This document shows positions 44,909 to 51,345 of a stretch of DNA of 64,000 nt, in pieces. The position numbers and the translations under genes are program-made. The stretch is from Planctomycetota bacterium. Lineage in GTDB: Bacteria > Planctomycetota > Phycisphaerae > Phycisphaerales > UBA5793. Position 1 is the stretch's first letter, and every line of letters begins with the position of its first letter. The notes under the pieces are model-generated. The model was given only the letters and a program-made list of their open reading frames with translations. It was not told the DNA's origin and ran no database searches. The stretch spans positions 87,640 to 151,639 of the forward strand of contig CAUJHZ010000044.1 in the NCBI GenBank assembly GCA_963205185.1, in the 5' to 3' direction.

Positions 44909-45322
44909 ATGGCACAATACGTCATCACGCGCTCGCTGGGCGGCGTCTTTCGGTTCCTGCTGTTCGATGGAGCGGGCGAGTTGCTGCTCGTCGGCGAGCC
45001 TTGCATGGCGCTGGAGGAGGCGCAGCACTGCGTGGCTCTGTGCCGGGCCAACGCGCAGATCTCCTGCCAGTACAGCCGCGAATGCAGTTCGCCGCGGTGC
45101 TGGTACTTCGCCCTTCGCAGCCGCACGCGCGGGTTGCTGGCCACGAGCAGCGCCTACGCGCTGGAGCCGGATCGCGACGTGGCGATGCTGCGCTGCCGGC
45201 AACTGGCGCCGACGGCGCCGGCGCTGCCTCGCGCGCTGGTGGCCGCCGCCGGAGAGCCGAACGGGGCGGTGCAGGTCGAGCCCGGGCTGATGGCGGAGCT
45301 GCAGCCGGCGCTGGCGCGCTGA
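44909..45322 (+). CDS. YegP/DUF1508-like small protein (family A, copy 3)
   Basis: 137 residues from the ATG at 44909. GVFRFLLFDGAGELLLVGEPCMALEEAQHCVALCRAN is repeat 1 and CWYFALRSRTRGLLATSSAYALEPDRDVAMLRCRQL is repeat 2; a C-terminal Ala/Pro-rich extension of ~45 residues is added. Seven Cys. Shares the order A then B with the pair at 40.3-41.0 kb. Confidence 0.65.
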   Translation: MAQYVITRSLGGVFRFLLFDGAGELLLVGEPCMALEEAQHCVALCRANAQISCQYSRECSSPRCWYFALRSRTRGLLATSSAYALEPDRDVAMLRCRQLAPTAPALPRALVAAAGEPNGAVQVEPGLMAELQPALAR

Positions 45323-45456
45323 GTCGGGCGCAATGAACATTCGCGAGCACGATGAGCATTTTGCCGATGCGGCGCCTCCCGGGGGTCGCCAATGATGATT
45401 TCGCGCGGAGGAGAGAACAGAGCGCACCCAACGAGGAGACTCATCCTCGGATCCTT

Positions 45457-45490
45457 ACCGGCTTCGACCCGCACCCCGGTCGAAGCCGGT
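45457..45490 (+). terminator. Perfect 13-bp hairpin between family A and B genes
   Basis: ACCGGCTTCGACC (45457-45469) with GGTCGAAGCCGGT (45478-45490), 8-base loop, followed by GACGCTTTCTGG. Either the terminator of copy A3 or part of the leader of copy B3. Confidence 0.5.
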
Positions 45491-45613
45491 GACGCTTTCT
45501 GGCCGGTCGGCACGGAGATTCGAGAAGTGGGATCGACCGTTAAGTGAATTGCCTATCGCCTTTAACTGCCGCCGCCGGTATGACTTGGCAACCCGTGGCG
45601 GAGGTTGCTTGCG

Positions 45614-45937
45614 ATGGCTCAGATCGAGATCCACGATGTCAGCCCGGCCGGCGCCAGCGCGCTGGCGCTGGAAGTCTTCAGCGCCGGGGAATTGCGCATT
45701 CTGCTGCGCAAGCGCGGCTGGACGAATGTGCAACTCGTCCGTCACCACGCCGGAACGCTCGTGCACAAGGCGTGTCGCGCGGAGGAGTTGACGGACGATG
45801 ACTTTGAGTGGCTCGCCGCCGCCGAGGCGGGCGACTACCGGTGGATCGACTGCGCCGATCCGCCGGGCGACCGGTGGTCATCGAGCGAGCGTTCAACTCA
45901 GAATTCGCTGGGGCGCCCGTCTTTCAGAGGCCGCTAG
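45614..45937 (+). CDS. Unrecognised small protein (family B, copy 3)
   Basis: 107 residues from the ATG at 45614 (GGAGG nine bases upstream). MAQIEIHDVSPAG, ELRILLRKRGWTNVQLV, and KACRAEELTDDDFEWLAAAEAGDYRWIDC align with the proteins at 40736 and 41249; the L(T/S)(D/N)(A/D)DFxWL and GDYR segments are the most conserved. The last ~25 residues are unrelated and probably unstructured. Confidence 0.65.
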   Translation: MAQIEIHDVSPAGASALALEVFSAGELRILLRKRGWTNVQLVRHHAGTLVHKACRAEELTDDDFEWLAAAEAGDYRWIDCADPPGDRWSSSERSTQNSLGRPSFRGR

Positions 45938-46051
45938 CGCCGCACCGACGCCGGGCGCGTATCGGCGCCTGGCCCTGCGCGTGCGTTGAGATGTTGCTTG
46001 CGGGCTGTCCAGCGTCGCATTTCCGCGAGGCGTTTGTGCGTACCATGCCGC

Positions 46052-46744
46052 ATGAGCCAGCAGATGTGGGATGCGGTGGATGCGTACGTCGTCGAGCGCC
46101 TCGTGGGGAGCGATGGGGCACTGGAGGCGGCGCTGGACGCGAGCCGCAAGGCGGGACTGCCCGAGATCCAGGTGTCGCCGTGCTTCGGCAAGGCGCTGCA
46201 CCTCATGGCGCGCGCGATGGGCGCCAGCCGCATCCTCGAAATCGGTACGCTGGGCGGCTACAGCACGATCTGGCTCGGGCGGGCTCTGCACCGCGGCGGG
46301 CGGCTCATCACGCTCGAAGCCGAGCCGCGCCACGCTCAAGTCGCGCAGGCCACCATCGAGCGCGCGGGGCTGGGGCGGTGCGTCGAGATCCGCGTGGGCA
46401 AGGCGATGGATTCGCTGCCGGCGCTGGCGGCCGAGAGGGTCGGCGCGTTCGACTTGTTCTTCATCGACGCCGACAAAGAGCAGATCACCGAGTACTACGA
46501 GTGGGCGGTGCGCCTCGGCCGGCCGGGCAGTTTGATCATCGTCGATAACGTGGTGCGCGAAGGCGCGGTGCTCGACGGCGAGAGCCGCGACACGGCGGTG
46601 CGCGGCGTGCGGCGCTTCATCGAACACGTGGCGCGCGACCCGCGCGTGAGCGCCACGGTGATGCAGACCGTCGGGTGCAAGAAGTACGACGGCTTCGCGA
46701 TGGCGGTCATCGCCGATGAAACAGCCGCGGGCGCGGCGGTCTGA
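46052..46744 (+). CDS. Class I SAM-dependent O-methyltransferase
   Basis: 230 residues from the ATG at 46052. Belongs to the catechol/caffeoyl-CoA O-methyltransferase family: QVSPCFGKALHLMARAMGASRILEIGTLGGYSTIWLGRAL (SAM site), TLEAEPRHAQVAQATIERAG, FDLFFIDADKEQITEYYEWA (metal-binding Asp), IIVDNVVREGAV (second metal Asp/Asn). It methylates small phenols or similar hydroxyls in a metal-dependent way; the substrate is unknown. Monocistronic. Confidence 0.9.
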   Translation: MSQQMWDAVDAYVVERLVGSDGALEAALDASRKAGLPEIQVSPCFGKALHLMARAMGASRILEIGTLGGYSTIWLGRALHRGGRLITLEAEPRHAQVAQATIERAGLGRCVEIRVGKAMDSLPALAAERVGAFDLFFIDADKEQITEYYEWAVRLGRPGSLIIVDNVVREGAVLDGESRDTAVRGVRRFIEHVARDPRVSATVMQTVGCKKYDGFAMAVIADETAAGAAV

Positions 46745-46780
46745 GTGCGCGCGAATGGCGCGAGTGGAGGGAGACCGAGC

Positions 46781-46969
46781 ATGAGGCTGATCGAGTGGTG
46801 GGGGCGGGCAAAGCGCGTGATTGCGTTACGGCGTGGCGCTGCTGCTGCTGGCGATCTCGACAGGATTGTGGTTCGCCGGGCGGTTCTGGCCGTGGGGATG
46901 GGGCCGGGCCTGGTGCTGCTGCTCTTCGCGGGGCCGTCAGATTCGGAGAAGAAGGGATATCACTTCTGA
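46781..46969 (+). pseudogene. Small membrane protein gene with two compensating frame changes
   Basis: GGAGGGAG precedes the ATG. In the start frame the protein begins MRLIEWWGRAKRVI and ends GLVLLLFAGPSDSEKKGYHF, a sensible membrane tail, but the centre is hydrophilic nonsense; in the next frame the centre reads LRYGVALLLLAISTGLWFAGRFWPWGWG, a fine hydrophobic segment. Joining the three pieces gives a plausible ~62-residue two-helix protein. So the copy has acquired a frame change near 46822 and a second one near 46905 that restores the frame, unless these are sequencing errors. Confidence 0.55.
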
Positions 46970-47069
46970 GGTGAAGTGCGGCGTGATGGCGAATGAGTGC
47001 ATGGCATGATCTGGCGCATCGGCGGGGTTTCCGGAACTGACGCAACTGGACGCCGCCGAGCGGCGCGCG

Positions 47070-47870
47070 GTGCTGGCGCGGCTGCGCTGGTGGGTGTATC
47101 CATACATTGTCAGTCGTGCGATTGTCATCGGCGCTCTCGCCGGCGGGTTGCTGCTGGGCGTGACGGCCTGGATGTTCACCTCTCTCGGCGGGTGGTTCAT
47201 GGCCACGGTCTATCCGATTCTGGGCGCCGGCGCGGCTGCGGCGATGTACCTGCACCAGCTCGGCGCGATCCGCAACGACATGCGCCGAGAGTTGCGCTCC
47301 TCGGCACTGCAGGGGCAGCGCACGTTCTGCCTGGTGTGCGGCTACGACCTGCGCGGCACCGAAGAGTCGCGCTGCCCGGAGTGCGGAGCGGCGATTGCCC
47401 AGCCGATCCGGCGCGCCGCTGGAGAGGGCCTTAGCCACATGGCCGCGATTCATCACGACTTTCCGATCAGCGCGCCGCCGAAGGACGTCTTCGACGCCGT
47501 CTCCACGCCGGCCGGACTCGATGCGTGGTGGACGCAGCGATGCGCCGGCGAGCCGCGCGAAGGAAGCGAGTATGTGCTGGACTTCGGCCCCGGCTACGTG
47601 TGGCGCGCGGCGGTCTCGGCGTGCGAGGTCGGGCGCCTGTTCGAACTGAGTATGGTGCACGCCGACGAAGACTGGACCGGCTCGCGCGTGCGCTTTGAAC
47701 TGTCGCCCATCGAAGGCGGCACGCAGGTGCGCTTCAGCCACGACGGCTGGCCCGAGCTGAACGACCACTTCCGCACATCGTCTTTCTGCTGGGCGATGTA
47801 CCTGCGCCTGCTCAAGCGCTACGTGGAGCAGGGCGAGATCGTGCCGTATGAAAGGCGGCTGGAAGCGTAG
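47070..47870 (+). CDS. Fusion of membrane DLRG zinc ribbon and SRPBCC domain
   Basis: 266 residues from a GTG. Two transmembrane helices (~14-35 and 42-62), then the ribbon CLVCGYDLRG-(7)-CPECG (~87-106), then from ~125 an AHSA1-type SRPBCC domain: HHDFPISAPPKDVFDAVSTPAGLDAWWTQRC, GYVWRAAVSACEVGRLFEL, GTQVRFSHDGWPEL. The in-frame sequence before the GTG still reads like protein (PELTQLDAAERRA) but has no start, so the 5' end may be truncated or frame-shifted. Function unknown. Confidence 0.65.
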   Translation: MLARLRWWVYPYIVSRAIVIGALAGGLLLGVTAWMFTSLGGWFMATVYPILGAGAAAAMYLHQLGAIRNDMRRELRSSALQGQRTFCLVCGYDLRGTEESRCPECGAAIAQPIRRAAGEGLSHMAAIHHDFPISAPPKDVFDAVSTPAGLDAWWTQRCAGEPREGSEYVLDFGPGYVWRAAVSACEVGRLFELSMVHADEDWTGSRVRFELSPIEGGTQVRFSHDGWPELNDHFRTSSFCWAMYLRLLKRYVEQGEIVPYERRLEA

Positions 47871-47917
47871 CTGGTCGCAAACCTACGCTACCGCACGTTT
47901 ACACGCGGAGTCACGCC

Positions 47918-49018
47918 ATGCCAACCGTTCGCGCCGCCGTCATGCCCGGCGGCGGCAAGCCGATCGAAGTCCGTGAGTTTCCCGAGCCGGCGCTCGAGGC
48001 CGACAGCGGCGTGCTCGATGTCCACCTGAGCGAGGTGTGCGGCACGGATGTGCATCTGCGCGACAGCCGCCTCTCGGGCGTGCCGTATCCGATCATCCCC
48101 GGGCACGTCTCGGCCGGCGTGCTGAGCAAGGTGCGCGGCACACTGCTCGACGTCAACGGCCGGCCGCTGCGCGAGGGCGATCGGATCACCTTTCTCGATG
48201 TGCACGGCACGTGCAACGCCTGCTGGCACTGCCTCGTCGCCAAGGCCTCGACGCGCTGCCCGAAGCGCAAGGTGTATGGCATCACGTTTGGCGTGCGCGA
48301 CGGGCTCACCGGCGGCTGGGCGCAGCAGCTTTATCTCAAGCCGGGCACGCGCTGCATCCGGCTCGATGACCTGCCGTATGAAACGTATATGGCCGCGGGT
48401 TGTTCGCTGCCGACGGCGCTGCACGCGGTGGATCGCGCTCGGGTGGCGCTGGGCGAGACGGTGCTCGTGCTGGGCAGCGGGCCGGTCGGGCTGTCGGCGG
48501 TGGTGTTTGCGCGCATGGCCGGGGCGCTGAGCGTGCTGTGCATCGGCAACCCCGCAGCGCGGCTCGACGCGGCGCGGCAGGCCGGCGCCGGCGCAACGCT
48601 CGATTTCATGGAATGCGATGAGCCGGCCCGGCATGAGTGGGTGCGCCAGCACACGCAGGGGCGCGGCGCGGATGTAACGATCGAAGCCACCGGCGCGCCG
48701 GCCGCGGTCGTGCAGGCGATGCGCTTCACGCGCGATGCGGGGCGCGTCGTGGTGGTCGGGCAGTACACCGACCACGGCGACGTGCCGTTCAATCCGCATG
48801 GCGATCTCAACCGCAAGCATCTCGATGTGCGCGGCTGCTGGGGCTCGGACTTCTCGCATTTCTACCGCGGCGTGGAGATTCTCAAGGATGCTCAGCGCGC
48901 CCAGCCGTGGGCCGCCATGCGCATGCAGCGCTTCGGGCTCGATCAGACGAACGAAGCGCTGGCGGCGGTCGAATCGCGCGCTGTGGTCAAAGCGCTGATT
49001 GATCCGAGGATGGGGTGA
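47918..49018 (+). CDS. Zinc-dependent alcohol dehydrogenase-family protein
   Basis: 366 residues. Medium-chain dehydrogenase: EVCGTDVHLRD (catalytic-zinc Cys), IIPGHVSAGVL (His), structural-zinc Cys set CNACWHCLVAKASTRCPKR, AAGCSLPTALHAV (third ligand Cys), and the NAD site VLVLGSGPVGLSAVVFARMAGA. The usual GHE reads GHV, so the conserved Glu next to the catalytic-zinc His is missing. Probably an alcohol or polyol oxidoreductase; substrate unknown. 47 bases after the fusion gene. Confidence 0.85.
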   Translation: MPTVRAAVMPGGGKPIEVREFPEPALEADSGVLDVHLSEVCGTDVHLRDSRLSGVPYPIIPGHVSAGVLSKVRGTLLDVNGRPLREGDRITFLDVHGTCNACWHCLVAKASTRCPKRKVYGITFGVRDGLTGGWAQQLYLKPGTRCIRLDDLPYETYMAAGCSLPTALHAVDRARVALGETVLVLGSGPVGLSAVVFARMAGALSVLCIGNPAARLDAARQAGAGATLDFMECDEPARHEWVRQHTQGRGADVTIEATGAPAAVVQAMRFTRDAGRVVVVGQYTDHGDVPFNPHGDLNRKHLDVRGCWGSDFSHFYRGVEILKDAQRAQPWAAMRMQRFGLDQTNEALAAVESRAVVKALIDPRMG

Positions 49019-49039
49019 ACGATTGCACGTGGACCGCTC

Positions 49040-49260
49040 AGTCAGGAACCGAGTCCCACGCGTGACGGGCCTGCGCGGCGCTGTGATCGGAACCGAGCCC
49101 CACGCGTAAGCACGGGGTTTGGAGCTGCGGTGCGCAAAAGCCGGTGACGGCGAGGACCGGTGCTCGGCGAAGACCAGTGATCGGCGAAGACCCTCCCTTA
49201 CGGTCGGGGCTCGGATCTGCGCGGCGCCGCGATTGGAACCGAGGCTTGAACGCGCGACGT
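49040..49260. repeat. Palindromic repeat block 1
   Basis: Two arms recur: R2, CCGAGCCCCACGCGTAAG (49093-49110, and a decayed copy at 49050-49067), and R1, CTTACGGTCGGGGCTCGG (49197-49214). R1 and R2 are nearly reverse complements of each other. Between them lie repeated phrases such as GCGCAAAAGCCGGTGACGG and TCGGCGAAGACC. No gene supported. Confidence 0.8.
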
Positions 49261-49301
49261 CAGTCGAACTTCCGGGCCGCGCTCAGAGCAGCGGTCCCGA
49301 C

Positions 49302-49751
49302 CTACGCCCGATTTGGCGCTTCGCCGCCGCACTCGGGACACATTTCATGAGCCGCGCCGCGTAGGTCGTAGCCGCAGTTGGCGCACAGGTCAGGTTGCCT
49401 GCGCCGATCTTGGTCCCAGAGCCAACTGGTGGGAGTTGCGAAGAGCACAACCAGCGCCCAGATCGGAATCACGAAATAGCCGCCGCCCAGCAACGTATCT
49501 CGCTCTCCATGGAACCACCACTCGAGAGGCCACGAATGTCGATCGGGAGTCATCCAACCGCTATCGACCGGGACGATTGACCAAGGCTCGTACCAACCAA
49601 TGCACACCCCACCGGCAGACACATCTATACTGCCGGTAGGCAGTAGCTTGATGCCGGCGTACCACCACGCGCTCCACACCCACAACACCAATAGCAGCAC
49701 GGTGAGCAGCGTGCAACTCCACTTGATCGCGCTTCGAAGTCTGCTCCGCAT
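49302..49751 (-). CDS. Small membrane protein with DLRG zinc ribbon (family Z)
   Basis: 149 residues. MRSRLRSAIKWS start, helix 1 (TLLTVLLLVLWVWSAWW), outer part with IGWYEPWSIVP, helix 2 (VIPIWALVVLFATPTSWLW), then CANCGYDLRG-(7)-CPECGGEAPNRA. Aligns end to end with the genes at 37967 and 50430; its 5' end and upstream DNA are almost identical to those of 50430-50891. The ribbon end (about 80 bases) is also repeated in the gene at 50068. Confidence 0.75.
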   Translation of the reverse strand: MRSRLRSAIKWSCTLLTVLLLVLWVWSAWWYAGIKLLPTGSIDVSAGGVCIGWYEPWSIVPVDSGWMTPDRHSWPLEWWFHGERDTLLGGGYFVIPIWALVVLFATPTSWLWDQDRRRQPDLCANCGYDLRGAAHEMCPECGGEAPNRA

Positions 49752-49799
49752 CAGGAGATCCTATGGCTCTGTCTGGTTCGGAATCGGTGCTCCGAGCAG

Positions 49800-50030
49800 T
49801 GGGAAGGCCGGTGATTGGCGAAGACCCTGCCTTACGGTCGGGGCTCGGATCACTACGGCGCTGCGATCGGAACCGAGCCCCACGCGTAAGCACGGGTGTT
49901 GGAGCTGCGACAGCGCGAAAATTGGCGCGCTGCGAATGCCGGTGATCGGCGAAGACCCTTCCTTACGGTCGGGGCTCGGATCACTACAGCGCGGCGATCG
50001 GAACCGAGCCCCGAACCTCGCGACGTCAGT
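49800..50030. repeat. Palindromic repeat block 2
   Basis: R1 at 49831-49848 and 49962-49979; R2 at 49873-49890 and a cut-off copy beginning near 50004. Each R1-R2 pair would fold as an 18-bp-class imperfect hairpin with a ~24-base loop (ATCACTACGGCGC...GATCGGAA). Confidence 0.8.
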
Positions 50031-50067
50031 CCAGCTGCCGGGCCGCGCTCAGAGCAGCGGTCCCGAC

Positions 50068-50433
50068 CTACGCCCGATTTGGCGCTTCGCCGCCGCACTC
50101 CGGACACACGCCGCTCACATTGCCGCGCAGGTCGTAGCCGCAGGTGCGGCAGACCAGGTCGTCGCGCTCCGGCATTCGTAATCTCACCGCCCGGTAGAAG
50201 CAGTAGACGGTCACGGCGATCGCGCCGAACAGGGTCGGAAATACGAAGCACGCATCGCTGGCGACGACGCGGAATTCTCCCGTCTTCATGATGGGAATCC
50301 ACAGAAGAAACAGGAGCATGCCGACGAAGATCAGTCCACCTGTGCCGGCCCGCGCGAACGATTGCGACTTCGCGAGATCCTCGGGGGATGGCCGGCGCTG
50401 CGGGTTGGGCTGGTTCTGCGGCTGATCGTTCAA
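50068..50433 (-). CDS. Small membrane protein with DLRG zinc ribbon, divergent N-terminus
   Basis: 121 residues from a TTG at 50433 that overlaps the upstream stop as TTGA, which argues for coupled translation. A polar Pro/Gln-rich start (NDQPQNQPNPQRRPSPED), two membrane helices (GLIFVGMLLFLLWIPI, ACFVFPTLFGAIAVTVYCFY), then CRTCGYDLRG-(7)-CPECGGEAPNRA. Only the ribbon and tail are shared with its neighbours, so the ribbon has been combined with a different membrane part. Confidence 0.65.
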   Translation of the reverse strand: MNDQPQNQPNPQRRPSPEDLAKSQSFARAGTGGLIFVGMLLFLLWIPIMKTGEFRVVASDACFVFPTLFGAIAVTVYCFYRAVRLRMPERDDLVCRTCGYDLRGNVSGVCPECGGEAPNRA

Positions 50434-50891
50434 CTCGTCACCGTCAACTTCCTCGGAGCAGCGCCGCATTCGGGGCAAACGTGATGAGCCGCTCCGCGCA
50501 GGTCGTAGCCGCAGGTGCGGCACCGGGTCGGCGCGCTGCGGCGATTGTGCCACCAGATCCAGATCGTCGGCGTGGCAGCCAGCACGACAAACGGCCACAT
50601 CGGCATTAGAACAGTGCTGAACGTAGTGCCGCCCGATGCTACCTTCCGGCCCTCGAACCACCATTGAAATCGAAGGGATGATCGGACGAACACCCAATCT
50701 CCCGTCATGAAAGTGATTGACCAAGGCTCCCGCCATCCAATACCAATTCGACCGGCGCTCGCTCCTACGTAACTCGCAGGTGCACGGTCGACGCCGACCC
50801 AGCACCATGCACTCCCTACCCACACGACCAACAGCAGCACGGTTAGCAGCGTGCAACTCCACTTGATCGCGCTTCGAAGTCTGCTCCGCAT
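50430..50891 (-). CDS. Small membrane protein with DLRG zinc ribbon (family Z)
   Basis: 153 residues. MRSRLRSAIKWS start, TLLTVLLLVVWVGSAW helix, IGWREPWSITF, second helix (PMWPFVVLAATPTIWIWW), CRTCGYDLRG-(7)-CPECGAAP. A close relative of the gene at 49302; both begin in a duplicated segment that extends ~100 bases upstream of the start into a palindromic repeat. Same layout as 37967. Confidence 0.75.
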   Translation of the reverse strand: MRSRLRSAIKWSCTLLTVLLLVVWVGSAWCWVGVDRAPASYVGASAGRIGIGWREPWSITFMTGDWVFVRSSLRFQWWFEGRKVASGGTTFSTVLMPMWPFVVLAATPTIWIWWHNRRSAPTRCRTCGYDLRGAAHHVCPECGAAPRKLTVTS

Positions 50892-50939
50892 CAGGAGATC
50901 CTATGGCTCTGTCTGGTTCGGAATCGGTGCTCCGAGCAG

Positions 50940-51345
50940 TGGGAAGGCCGGTGATCGGCGAAGACCCTTCCTTACGGTCGGGGCTCGGATCTGCGCGGCG
51001 CTTGCGATCGGAACCGAGCCCCACGCGTAAGCACGGGGTTTGGAGCTGCGGGAGCGCAAAAGCCGGTGACGGCGAGGACCGGTGATCGGCGAAGACCCTT
51101 CCTTACGGTCGGGGCTCGGATCACTACGGCGCGGCGATCGGAACCGAGCCCCACGCGTAAGCACGGGTGTTGGACCTGCGGGAGCGCAAAAGCCGAAGAC
51201 CCTCCCTTACGGTCGGGGCTCGGATCTGCGCGGCGCGGTGTTCGGAACCGAGCCCCACGCGTAAGCACGGGTGTTGGAGCTGCGGGGGCGCAAAAGCCGG
51301 TGATCGGTGAAGACCCTCCCTTACGGTCGGGGCTCGGATCGAGCA
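50940..51345. repeat. Palindromic repeat block 3, densest part
   Basis: R1 at 50971-50988, 51102-51119, 51206-51223 and 51320-51337; R2 at 51014-51031, 51144-51161 and 51248-51265. The period is 104-131 bases. The last R1 runs into the coding end of the beta-propeller gene and contains its stop codon. Confidence 0.85.

Noticed and set aside
46052-46744. O-methyltransferase as part of the aromatic cluster at 58.7-64 kb
   Set aside because: It is 12 kb away, on the other strand, with unrelated genes between; a link would be guesswork.
49040-51345. Regular repeats considered as a CRISPR array
   Set aside because: The repeats are inverted pairs with conserved filler between them and variable period, not identical direct repeats with unique spacers; no cas genes.
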